Shown here piece after piece: positions 1-7,541 of a stretch of DNA of 64,000 nt. The stretch comes from Thiovibrio sp964588325 (lineage in GTDB: Bacteria; Desulfobacterota; Desulfobulbia; Desulfobulbales; Desulfurivibrionaceae): contig CAZPOR010000010.1 of the NCBI GenBank assembly GCA_964588325.1, forward strand, positions 1 through 64,000, written 5' to 3'. A program made the position numbers and the translations under genes. The number at the start of each line of letters is the position of its first letter. Position 1 is the stretch's first letter. The notes under the pieces were generated by a model that was not told where the DNA came from, did not search any database, and saw only the letters and a list, made by a program, of their open reading frames with translations.

Positions 1-89
1 CTCAACTTCTCGAACCGCCCGGTGCGGACCCGCATGCCGGGTGGTGTGGGAGGGGTCCGGTCAGTTTAACTGACCGCCCCTATCCCGAT
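1..89 (+). mobile_element. Group II intron, 3' end only (domains V and VI)
   Basis: The first 89 bases fold as the catalytic end of a bacterial group II intron. Domain V is at 15-44: an 8-bp helix (15-22 with 37-44, one G-U pair), a two-base bulge TG at 35-36, then TGCG/CGCA (23-26, 31-34) closed by a GACC tetraloop. Domain VI follows: GGG 48-50 with CCC 84-86, GGGG 52-55 with CCCC 77-80, and GGTCAG 59-64 with CTGACC 70-75. A82 is unpaired, 7 bases before the predicted 3' splice site at 89, as expected for the branch-point A. Known of the family: such introns are mobile ribozymes carrying a reverse transcriptase/maturase. That gene and domains I-IV would be upstream, outside the window. Confidence 0.82.
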
Positions 90-225
90 GGGCACTTGCG
101 CAGAGGTGTTGCGGTAAACGGTCGTTGCAGGAAGTCGCGCCCCCGTATAGGATATGAAATGAGCAGGCGCTGCGGCGCGCGAGAGTCGCAGGGAGAAGCA
201 GCGGGCAGGCACAAGGGGGCCGGAA

Positions 226-2250
226 ATGCAAGAGGCGGAAAGTCACGCGACCCACACCATAGTTTTTGAGCCCAGCGGCCGCACTGTGCAGGCCGGACCG
301 GGCATGTCCATCATCAAAGCGGCCCGGGAGGCGGGCATCCATATCAACGCCTCCTGCGGCGGCAGCGGGGTATGCGGCAAATGCAAGGTGATCATAGAAA
401 GGGGCGAGGTTGCAGGAGGGCTGAGCGAGAAATTCAGCGCCGAGGAAAAAGCAACCGGCTGCAGGCAGGCCTGCACCGCGACAATTACCGGCGATGCCGT
501 CATTCGGGTGCCTGAATCCTCCGGCCTGAAAAGCGGGGGCTTGGGAACAGCGGTGCCGCTCAGGCATCGGGCCCGGATGCATGTCTACGACATCGAGGCG
601 CTGCGCGAGCAGGGGATGTTTGTTCCCCCGGTGGTCAAGCTCTGCCTGGAGGTCCCGCCGCCAACCGCGGAAGACAATATGGCGGACGCCGGCCGGGTTA
701 TCCATCTGCTCAGCAGCCGGCACGACGAACACCGGGTGGTGTTCAATCTTGCTGTCTTGCGGATGCTGCGCAAGGCACTGCGGCAGGACAATTTCCGGAT
801 CACCGTCACCTGTGCCCGGCCGGTGAATGTTTCGGGCAAATCCTACCTCACCAACATCCAGGGCGGCGACTGGACCCACCGCAGCTTCGGCCTGGCCTTT
901 GACATCGGCACCACTTCGGTGTACGGGGTGCTGGTGGATCTCAACTCCGGCAAGGTGCTGTCCCGGGCCGGGGAATACAACGGCCAGCTCGGCTACGGCG
1001 AGGACGTGATCTCCCGGATCATCTTTGCGGAGAAAAAGGAGGGCTTGGAAAAAATGCAGGAGCTGGTGGTGGGGACCATCAACAGCATCCTCGACACCTT
1101 GCTCGCCACGGCCAGGCCAGAGGAGAACGGGGAGAAAGGCAGCATCAGCCGGGAGGAGATCACCTCCATTACCCTGGCTGGCAACACCACCATGACCCAT
1201 CTGCTTCTCCGCCTCGAGCCGGACAATATCCGCCGCTCCCCCTATGTGCCGGTCACCACTTTTCTGCCGCCCATCCGGGCCACCGACCTGGGAATCACGC
1301 TGCCGCATTCCGCCGTGGCCCTGGTGTATCCCTCCATTTCCAGCTATGTGGGGGGCGATATCGTGGCCGGGGTCATGGGCTCGGGCATGTACCGCACCGA
1401 ACTGGTCACCCTCTACATCGACATCGGCACCAATGCCGAGATTGTGGTGGGCAACCGGGAATGGCTGGTGTGCGCGGCCTGCTCCGCCGGACCGGCCTTT
1501 GAGGGCGGCGGCATTACCCACGGGATGCGGGCGGCCATCGGCGCCATCGAGGATTTCAGCCTCAACCCCCAGACCCTTGAGCCGATGAATATCACCCTGG
1601 GAAACAAGCCGCCGGTGGGCATTTGCGGCTCAGGTCTGCTGGCCATAATCTCCACCCTGTTTGAGCATGGGGTGGTGGGCAGAGGCGGGAAATTCCGCCG
1701 GGATCTCGGCTCGGACCGCATCCGGGAAGGGGGCAGCGGCCATGAATATGTCCTGGTCTGGAAGGAGGAGGCTGGGGTTGATCACGATATCGTCATCAAC
1801 GAGGTGGATATCGAAAACTTCATCCGGGCCAAGGCGGCGATCTATGCGGGGATCACCACCCTGGTGGAGCAGGTGGGGCTGACCATCACCGATATCGAGC
1901 AGGTTATCCTGGCCGGGGCCTTTGGCAGCTACATCGATCTGGATTCCGCCATGACCGTGGGGCTGCTGCCGCAGGTGGACGCCGACCGGGTGCTCTATGT
2001 GGGGAACGGCTCGCTCATGGGCGCCTGGATGAGCGAGATGAGCAACCATATCAGGCAGGATGTGGTGGAGGTGGTGCGGAAGATGACGAGCTTCGAGCTG
2101 TCGGAGATGGGGGCTTTTCAGGAGCAGTATATTGCCTCCCATTTCTTGCCCCACACGGATATTGGCCGCTTTCCTCGGGTGGCCGAAAGGATTGAGGAGA
2201 CGAAGCGATTAAAGGGCGCGACACCCGTTTCTGAGTTTCGCGAAGCGTGA
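226..2250 (+). CDS. ASKHA-domain corrinoid-activation protein with N-terminal 2Fe-2S ferredoxin domain (RACo/RamA-like, DUF4445)
   Basis: 674 residues. An N-terminal plant-type 2Fe-2S domain has Cys44, Cys50 and Cys53 (CGGSGVCGKC) and a fourth ligand near Cys79/Cys83. After a linker, from about residue 220, comes an ASKHA ATPase region with the phosphate-binding run AFDIGTTSVYG and later LYIDIGTNAEIV, GGGITHG and ICGSGL. Family members (RACo, RamA and relatives) use ATP to drive reduction of Co(II) corrinoid to the active Co(I) form in methyl-transfer proteins. The ATG at 226 follows a G-rich stretch. Upstream lies only the intron end and about 136 bases without a visible gene. The corrinoid partner is not in the window, so which methyltransferase it serves is unknown. 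Confidence 0.85.
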   Translation: MQEAESHATHTIVFEPSGRTVQAGPGMSIIKAAREAGIHINASCGGSGVCGKCKVIIERGEVAGGLSEKFSAEEKATGCRQACTATITGDAVIRVPESSGLKSGGLGTAVPLRHRARMHVYDIEALREQGMFVPPVVKLCLEVPPPTAEDNMADAGRVIHLLSSRHDEHRVVFNLAVLRMLRKALRQDNFRITVTCARPVNVSGKSYLTNIQGGDWTHRSFGLAFDIGTTSVYGVLVDLNSGKVLSRAGEYNGQLGYGEDVISRIIFAEKKEGLEKMQELVVGTINSILDTLLATARPEENGEKGSISREEITSITLAGNTTMTHLLLRLEPDNIRRSPYVPVTTFLPPIRATDLGITLPHSAVALVYPSISSYVGGDIVAGVMGSGMYRTELVTLYIDIGTNAEIVVGNREWLVCAACSAGPAFEGGGITHGMRAAIGAIEDFSLNPQTLEPMNITLGNKPPVGICGSGLLAIISTLFEHGVVGRGGKFRRDLGSDRIREGGSGHEYVLVWKEEAGVDHDIVINEVDIENFIRAKAAIYAGITTLVEQVGLTITDIEQVILAGAFGSYIDLDSAMTVGLLPQVDADRVLYVGNGSLMGAWMSEMSNHIRQDVVEVVRKMTSFELSEMGAFQEQYIASHFLPHTDIGRFPRVAERIEETKRLKGATPVSEFREA

Positions 2251-2272
2251 GGGCCTCGAAAAAACCTGGATG

Positions 2273-2356
2273 TTCTCGCCAAGGCGCAGAGGCCGCAAAG
2301 AAAAAATATATTTCAATAAGTTATCTCTGTGTGCTTCGCGTCTCCGCGAGATTTCT
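2273..2356. repeat. REP-like inverted repeat, copy 1 (CGCAAAG/CTTTGCG family)
   Basis: The left arm 2273-2300 contains TTCTCGCCAAGGCGCAGAGG and then CCGCAAAG; the right arm 2333-2356 reads GCTTCGCGTCTCCGCGAGAT and onward. The arms are imperfectly complementary. Related sequence occurs at 16251-16410 and 43691-43768, always between genes. It lies between two convergent genes. Confidence 0.6.
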
Positions 2357-2434
2357 CCGGGGTTTTGCTTGCTGCTTGTGGAGGAGCACCGCTTGGTTTG
2401 ACCGGGCAAGTTCCCCCGCGAAAAATTGCAAGGA

Positions 2435-2869
2435 TCAGGCGGCCAGCTCGGCCACGCTGCCGTTGAGGGAAACCTCCATGGCCCGGGCCGGACACACGGA
2501 AACGCAGAGGCCGCAGGCCGTGCATTTTTCCTCGTCGAAGAGCACCGCCATGTCTGGCCGGTGGAGCGAGAGGGCGCCGGTGGGGCAGACGCCGGTGCAG
2601 GCCCCGCACTGATAGCATTTTTCGTCGTCGCGGCGGATGTTGCCCGCCATGCTTTTCACCGAAACCCCCATCTCGTTGAGATAGGCGATGCCCTTCTTGA
2701 CATTGGCCTTGTGGCCGATGAATTCGAGGACCATGACCCCTTCCTGCTGGAGCAGGATGGTGGCCTTGAGGATGTTGAACTCCAGGTCGTATTTCTTGAC
2801 CAGATTGCTGATGATGGGCTGGTCGATGACTTCCTTGGGAAACTTCAGGACATAGATTCTCGTATTCAC
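2435..2869 (-). CDS. NIL-domain protein with two 4Fe-4S clusters
   Basis: 144 residues. Residues 1-75 match the NIL/ACT-like fold found at the C-terminus of methionine ABC transporters and in small ferredoxins of anaerobes. Residues 80-140 carry two 4Fe-4S motifs, CYQCGACTGVCPTGA and CTACGLCVSVCPARA. In methanogens and sulfate reducers such proteins are linked to homocysteine/methionine sulfur assimilation, which would fit the corrinoid-activating ATPase next door (convergent). The start overlaps the stop of the upstream kinase gene by four bases (ATGA), so translation is probably coupled. The link to methionine is inference from family and neighbour. Confidence 0.85.
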   Translation of the reverse strand: MNTRIYVLKFPKEVIDQPIISNLVKKYDLEFNILKATILLQQEGVMVLEFIGHKANVKKGIAYLNEMGVSVKSMAGNIRRDDEKCYQCGACTGVCPTGALSLHRPDMAVLFDEEKCTACGLCVSVCPARAMEVSLNGSVAELAA

Positions 2870-3432
2870 GGCTGCGCCTCCAGGCGGGCGGAAAGCTGTT
2901 CTAAAACAGTCTCCACCGGCAGATCGGTTGACAGGGTTATGAGCTGCCCCGGGGCAAGTTCCGTGGGGGGCTCGAACCGTTCTTTCTGTTTCAGATAGAT
3001 TTCCCAGCGTCCATCGGACACGGCCAGTGGGTCAAGAGCCCTCTCGGCCATGCGTCGTTTCATTTCCTCTTCCGGACAGACACAGAGAACACAGTATAGC
3101 CGAACACCCAGACGCTGCGCAAGCATCCGCACCTGGTCGCGGTCGGCCTTGCGCTGGTAGGAGGCGTCCAGCACCACGCCGCTTCCCTGGCCAAGACCGC
3201 GCTCGGCCCGTTCGAGCAGGGCCGCGTAGGTTTTGGCGGTGAACTCGCTGGTGTAAATCCCCTGGTCCGCGGTTTCGCGCTGACGGGCATGCGGGGAGAG
3301 TCCGGCCAGCTCCTTGCGCACCACGTCGGAGTTGTAATAGCTCAGGCGCCGACTTTGGGCAAAGGCCTGGGCCACGGTGGACTTGCCCGTGGCGATCAGG
3401 CCGAAAAAGATAAAGAGGTCAGGACGCGGCAT
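2866..3432 (-). CDS. P-loop kinase/ATPase of the COG0645 type
   Basis: 188 residues. The Walker A motif GLIATGKST lies at about residues 11-19, followed by a P-loop kinase body (VVLDASYQRKADRDQ region). COG0645 domains usually form the C-terminal half of a roughly 500-residue protein whose N-terminal half is a COG2187 phosphotransferase-like domain. Here the two halves are separate genes: the upstream COG2187 gene ends 14 bases inside this one in another frame. Both look intact, so this may be a true split or a recent frameshift. The substrate is unknown. Confidence 0.75.
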   Translation of the reverse strand: MPRPDLFIFFGLIATGKSTVAQAFAQSRRLSYYNSDVVRKELAGLSPHARQRETADQGIYTSEFTAKTYAALLERAERGLGQGSGVVLDASYQRKADRDQVRMLAQRLGVRLYCVLCVCPEEEMKRRMAERALDPLAVSDGRWEIYLKQKERFEPPTELAPGQLITLSTDLPVETVLEQLSARLEAQP

Positions 3433-4432
3433 AGCGTTCCGCCAGGGCGAAGTATTTTTTGGCTAAAGCCAGGCAGTTTTCGCTGGTGGCCGGATCAACC
3501 TCCGGGGCATGGGCGGTAAAGAGGCCGATCTTGCCGCGCACGTAAGCGCGGTAGCATTTGTAGAAGTTGAGCATGGGCAGCAGGGTGGTGTCGCCCGCCG
3601 CCTGGCAAAAGCGATCGATAAAATATCCGGAAAGGTCGGGCAGTCCGTGAAAATCGAGATCCATGGCCAAAAAGGCCACGTCGCTGGCCACGTCGCAGTA
3701 GCGGAACCGCTGGTTGAACTCGATGCAGTCGTAGATCTGGATCTCGTCGGCCAGGCAGATGTTGGCGGAATAGAGGTCGCCGTGGCAGTCGCGAATCCGG
3801 CCAGCGGCAACGCGGGCGGCAAAAAGGTCTTCTTGTGTGAGAAAATCGCGGGCATAGCCGCTGATTGCCTCGAATTGCGCCTGGCTCAGAGCGGCGCAGC
3901 CGACAAATCCCCTGGTCTGCTCAAAATTTTCCAGCACATTGACGCTTACCGCCTGGGCAGTGCCGAATTGTTCAATGGCAGGTCCGGTCTCTGCCTTGGC
4001 GTAAAAGGGGACCAGGATAGCGATGATCCTGTCGAGGATCTCCGTGCTGAGTCCGCCCTGGGCGATGACCTTGGCCATCATCCGCTCTTCCGGCATCCGC
4101 GCCATCTTCACCGCGTATTCCACCGGGGTTCCGGGGCCGTCCAGGGAAAAGCCCCCGTCCTGCCCGGTGATCGCCGTCAATCCAAGGTACAGGGAGGGGC
4201 ATAACCGCCGGTTGAGGAGCAGTTCCTCTTCGCAAAAATGCTTGCGCTGTTCCAGGGTGGTGAAGTTGAGAAAGCCGAAATCAACGGGTTTTTTGATCTT
4301 GTAGACAAAGTCGCCGGCCAGCAGCACATAGGAGATATGGGTTTGGACCAGGGTTATTTCCGGCGCGGGATGCGGGTATGCGCCGGGTTGAAGCAGCGCC
4401 TGGATGAATGGCGGCAAGGTTGAATCAGCCAT
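3419..4432 (-). CDS. Aminoglycoside-phosphotransferase-fold protein (COG2187)
   Basis: 337 residues from the chosen ATG at 4432. That start has a GGGAGG ribosome binding site seven bases upstream; the frame is open to 4483, but the upstream start lacks one. The kinase-like core shows CHGDLYSANI (catalytic Brenner-type motif) and YDCIEF with a following Asp-rich segment. COG2187 proteins are uncharacterised APH-like enzymes, normally fused to a COG0645 P-loop kinase. Here that partner is the overlapping next gene. It is divergently transcribed from the CheY gene across about 250 bases. Confidence 0.75.
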   Translation of the reverse strand: MADSTLPPFIQALLQPGAYPHPAPEITLVQTHISYVLLAGDFVYKIKKPVDFGFLNFTTLEQRKHFCEEELLLNRRLCPSLYLGLTAITGQDGGFSLDGPGTPVEYAVKMARMPEERMMAKVIAQGGLSTEILDRIIAILVPFYAKAETGPAIEQFGTAQAVSVNVLENFEQTRGFVGCAALSQAQFEAISGYARDFLTQEDLFAARVAAGRIRDCHGDLYSANICLADEIQIYDCIEFNQRFRYCDVASDVAFLAMDLDFHGLPDLSGYFIDRFCQAAGDTTLLPMLNFYKCYRAYVRGKIGLFTAHAPEVDPATSENCLALAKKYFALAERYAAS

Positions 4433-4681
4433 GAGAAAGCCTCCCAGGGTAGGGCTTATGCCGAGATTCGGCGGGAATATCACACAGACAGCACACGAAA
4501 AGTGCTGATCATAACAGAATCATTTATTTCCGTAAACCATGGAGCAGTGACTCGGCAAAGGCGCTGTCTGCCACCGTTGGCCGGGCATGATTTGAAAATA
4601 TATTTCATATCTTTTTTGAATCATGCCGAGAAGATAAGTGAGAGCAGCCAACAGCCACGTTATCCAGAGGGGAAAGGAAAA

Positions 4682-5059
4682 ATGACCCAGACGAACAGAG
4701 AGATCCTCATCGTGGACGATACGGCGGTACTCCGCAATATCATGAAGATCCAGTTGCAACGGATGGGATTTTTCCATATTCACGAAGCCCCGGATGGGAG
4801 CGAGGCCTTGAAAATCCTGCATGCCAAAAGGATAGATCTGGTCATTTCCGACTGGAACATGCCGGTGATGAGCGGGTTTGAATTGCTAAGGGAGATCCGC
4901 TCCAGCGAGATGTTGAAAGATATCCCCTTTATCATGGTGACGGCGGAGGCCACCACGGCCAAGATCAGCATGGCCGTGCAGCTCAAGGTGGATGAGTTGA
5001 TCCTCAAGCCCTTTACCCTGGAGATTCTCGAACGAAAAATCAATCGGGTCATTCACTGA
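4682..5059 (+). CDS. Single-domain response regulator (CheY-like)
   Basis: 125 residues, a bare receiver domain: acidic pair D12/D13, phospho-acceptor D57 in VISDWNMP, T87 and K109 (LKPF) are all present. No output domain follows, so it acts by protein-protein contact as CheY does. The ATG at 4682 follows GGGGAAAGGA; an in-frame extension to 4502 is unlikely. No kinase is adjacent; a CheX-like phosphatase is encoded elsewhere in the window (26472-26945). Its stop overlaps the stop of the convergent DUF309 gene by seven bases. Confidence 0.9.
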   Translation: MTQTNREILIVDDTAVLRNIMKIQLQRMGFFHIHEAPDGSEALKILHAKRIDLVISDWNMPVMSGFELLREIRSSEMLKDIPFIMVTAEATTAKISMAVQLKVDELILKPFTLEILERKINRVIH

Positions 5060-5601
5060 TGTGGATCCTGCCGCAATAGCTTGGGCGGAATTGGATCCAA
5101 ACCACGCAAACTCTCCAACAGCGTCTCCAGATCGAAACCGGCGCACTCCCGCCGGTTTTTTTCGAGTGTTGCCACGGCCCGGCCGGCCATCTTGGCCCCT
5201 GCCTCGAAATACCCATACTCTCCTTTGATATAGAAGCCCGCCGCCCGGATCATGGCCTGGAGAATCTCTTTTTCCACGCCATGCGCCCCATGCCACGCCT
5301 GTTCCAGAATTTCGTGGACCTCGAAAAAAAGCTCCAAATCCCACAGCACCAGCGCCTTGGCCAGGGGCGTGAGGGCCTTGGTGCGGTTGATGGTCGTCAG
5401 GGCCAAGGCGTACCCCGCCAGTCTCGTCTCGATATAGGCGACATAGGGTGCGGCCAACCCCTGATGCAGATACCGGGCGGCAACGGTGCGGACCGGGGCA
5501 AGATCATTCTGGGCCAACGCCAGGGGCAGGGCCGCGGAAAGTGCATTGCGGATATCGCGGCTCAGGCGGTCCTGAAACGGCTCAAAGCAAGGAGAACTCA
5601 T
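5053..5601 (-). CDS. DUF309-domain protein
   Basis: 182 residues, mostly helical. The DUF309 signature is visible in the middle: DLELFFEVHEILEQAWHG followed by a second helix with KEILQAMIRAAGFYIKGEYG. The biochemical function of the family is unknown. The gene converges on cheY with overlapping stop codons. The next upstream gene on the same strand ends only eight bases before this start, so the two probably form an operon. Confidence 0.75.
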   Translation of the reverse strand: MSSPCFEPFQDRLSRDIRNALSAALPLALAQNDLAPVRTVAARYLHQGLAAPYVAYIETRLAGYALALTTINRTKALTPLAKALVLWDLELFFEVHEILEQAWHGAHGVEKEILQAMIRAAGFYIKGEYGYFEAGAKMAGRAVATLEKNRRECAGFDLETLLESLRGLDPIPPKLLRQDPHQ

Positions 5602-5609
5602 GGCGATAC

Positions 5610-6113
5610 TTATTTATAGAGATCCGGGTAGAGTTTTTTCAGGCAATCCGGGCAGATGCTGTGGGTGAAATCGGCCGAGGTCTTGGCGGAGATGAATGTT
5701 TCCACGCTGCTCCACGCGGCAGGGTCATGGGGGTCGCCATCGGCGTTGCGGATTTTCTTGCAGGAGGCGCAGATGGGGAACAGGCCGTGCAGGGTGTTCT
5801 TTATCTCAAGAAGCATTCTGATCTGGACGTGGAGGCCAAGGAGAACGAAGATCGCCCCGGACAGAAAGACGAGGCCGACGAGGAACTCGCCGACAAAGGG
5901 GAGATCAAGGAAAAAGACCCCGGCCACCACGCAGTAAATCAGCAGGAAAAAGAACATCAGCCCGCGATGCAGACGCAGGGCGCGGATGATCGGCGGTTTG
6001 CTGCGCTCGGGGATGAAGGGGGTGAGGATGTGCAGTTCCCGGGCCTTGAGGAAGCTGAAGAGCATGACAACTGCTCCGATCAGGATCATAACGATGCTCA
6101 GGATGTGCTGCAT
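5610..6113 (-). CDS. Membrane protein with a cytoplasmic Cys-rich tail (CASCKKIR...CPDCLKKLYP)
   Basis: 167 residues from ATG 6113. Three hydrophobic helices (about residues 3-21, 48-68 and 72-95) are followed by a cytosolic tail with CASCKKIRN and CPDCLKKLYP, four cysteines that could bind zinc. This tail is familiar as the extreme C-terminus of many deltaproteobacterial histidine kinases and GGDEF proteins, but here there is no catalytic domain. The role is unknown; signalling or scaffolding is a guess. The start is chosen because homology to membrane proteins begins at MQHILS and GAGGAG lies upstream. Confidence 0.65.
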   Translation of the reverse strand: MQHILSIVMILIGAVVMLFSFLKARELHILTPFIPERSKPPIIRALRLHRGLMFFFLLIYCVVAGVFFLDLPFVGEFLVGLVFLSGAIFVLLGLHVQIRMLLEIKNTLHGLFPICASCKKIRNADGDPHDPAAWSSVETFISAKTSADFTHSICPDCLKKLYPDLYK

Positions 6114-6166
6114 GGCGAAGGGACGCTCCTCGTGAGTTGATTGATGGAACCTGTGACAATTCGAAC

Positions 6167-6247
6167 GGTGCTTCGACAGGTTCAGCACGAACGGTAGTTA
6201 TTTGAAATTATTGATTTTTTCGTTCTTTCTGAGCCTGTCGAAGCACC
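6167..6247. repeat. Long near-perfect inverted repeat (TTCGACAGGCTCAG family)
   Basis: Arms of 26 bases at 6167-6192 and 6222-6247 are complementary at all but a few positions (core GTGCTTCGACAGGTTCAG against CTGAGCCTGTCGAAGCAC). They are separated by a 29-base AT-rich centre. A half-copy with CCTGAGCCTGTCGAAGGC lies at 16318-16337. It sits between two minus-strand genes, so it could act as a REP element or as a transcript-stabilising hairpin. Confidence 0.7.
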
Positions 6248-6292
6248 ATTGTTGCGTGTCCATCATGTTTTTCAAGTATAGGCATTATTTGT

Positions 6293-7513
6293 TCAGGAGG
6301 CCATTTTTTTCCGAAAAAGACCGTTGTTCTCACAGACTGCAAGCGCTGGGTCCAGGGTGAGGGTGACAAGGCTGTTCGGGTTGGCTTGGGTGAGTTGGGC
6401 GCCGCTTGGGCCGGAGAGAGAAAGCACGGTGTGGGTAGTGTTGTTGAGGCCGCGATCCAGGTATTCCAGCCGGTCGCCCTTCGCGATGGGGTTGCGGGCC
6501 TCAATAACCGGCTGGGGCGCGGCCTGGCGCACTATGCCCACCGGGGCATAGTCGTAGCTGATCATGGGGCCGTCGTAGAGCATATCGGCTGTGCTCGGCG
6601 GCTGGTCGAAGAAGTTTTCCGTGTAGCCGCGGGAACCGATCTTGAGCAGTTCCTGCCGGAAGGAGTCGGGCAGAGCGGCGTCGAGCCCCTGCGCATCCCA
6701 GTAATCAAGGGCTGCCCGGTAGAGGCGGGTTATGGCCCCCACATAGTAGACGCTCTTCATCCTCCCTTCGATCTTGAGGCTGTCCGCTCCGGACCGGATC
6801 AAATCGGGCAGCCGGTTGAGCAGGCAGAGATCCTTGGCGTTGAAGATATAGGTGCCCCGGTTGTCTTCCTCCACCGGGAAGAACTGGCCGGGCCGTTTTT
6901 CCTCTTCCAGCCGGTAGTGGTAGCGGCAGGGGTGGGCGCAGTTGCCCTGGTTGGCGTCGCGGCCGGTGAGATAGAGGCTCAAGAGGCAGCGGCCCGAGTA
7001 GGAGATGCACAGCGCGCCATGCACGAAGATCTCCAGTTCCGCTTCGGTGGCCTGCCGGATTTGGGTGATCTCGGCCAGGGAAAGCTCCCGGGCCAGATTG
7101 AGCCGGCTGACCCCCTGGCCCACCCAGAAACGGACACTCTCCAGGTTGGTGACATTGGCCTGGGTGCTGAGATGGATCGGCAGTTCCGGAACCACCCGCT
7201 TGGCAACGGCGAGGATGCCCGGATCGGAGATGATCAGGCCGTCCACCTTGGCCTCGCGCAGAGCGGCCAGATATTCGGGCAGCCCGGCAAGATCGTCATT
7301 GTGGGCAAAGATGTTGAGGGTGGTGTATACTTGGACTCCGTGGGCGTGGGCATAGGCTGCGGCCTGCCCTATTTCCTCGTCGCTGAAATTGGTGGCGTGG
7401 GCCCGGAGGCTGAATTTCTTGCCGCCGAGATAGACCGCATCGGCCCCGTAGTGGATGGCGGCCTGCATTTTTTCAAAATTGCCTGCTGGGGCAAGAAGTT
7501 CCGGGAGTTTCAT
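6293..7513 (-). CDS. U32 family peptidase / tRNA-rRNA hydroxylation protein (TrhP/YegQ-like)
   Basis: 406 residues from ATG 7513 (MKLPELLAPAGNFEK). The U32 hallmark is present: an LLAPAG start, YLGGKKFSLRA, HLSTQANVTN, FVHGALCISYSGRC and the Cys-rich stretch GNCAHPCRYHY. C-terminal homology extends through SLKIEGRMKS. Members once called collagenases are now linked to prephenate-dependent hydroxylation of tRNA U34 or 23S rRNA (TrhP, RlhA), probably with an Fe-S cluster held by these cysteines. It is divergent from mnmA with only 28 bases between start codons. Both act on tRNA wobble positions if the TrhP reading is right. Confidence 0.85.
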   Translation of the reverse strand: MKLPELLAPAGNFEKMQAAIHYGADAVYLGGKKFSLRAHATNFSDEEIGQAAAYAHAHGVQVYTTLNIFAHNDDLAGLPEYLAALREAKVDGLIISDPGILAVAKRVVPELPIHLSTQANVTNLESVRFWVGQGVSRLNLARELSLAEITQIRQATEAELEIFVHGALCISYSGRCLLSLYLTGRDANQGNCAHPCRYHYRLEEEKRPGQFFPVEEDNRGTYIFNAKDLCLLNRLPDLIRSGADSLKIEGRMKSVYYVGAITRLYRAALDYWDAQGLDAALPDSFRQELLKIGSRGYTENFFDQPPSTADMLYDGPMISYDYAPVGIVRQAAPQPVIEARNPIAKGDRLEYLDRGLNNTTHTVLSLSGPSGAQLTQANPNSLVTLTLDPALAVCENNGLFRKKMAS

Positions 7514-7541
7514 CGACAAGCCTTTTCGTGCTGGGGATCGG

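Noticed and set aside
61..1521. 486-codon open frame on the minus strand
   Set aside because: Antisense to the corrinoid-activator gene; His/Gly-rich translation without any family motif, typical of a GC-rich shadow frame.
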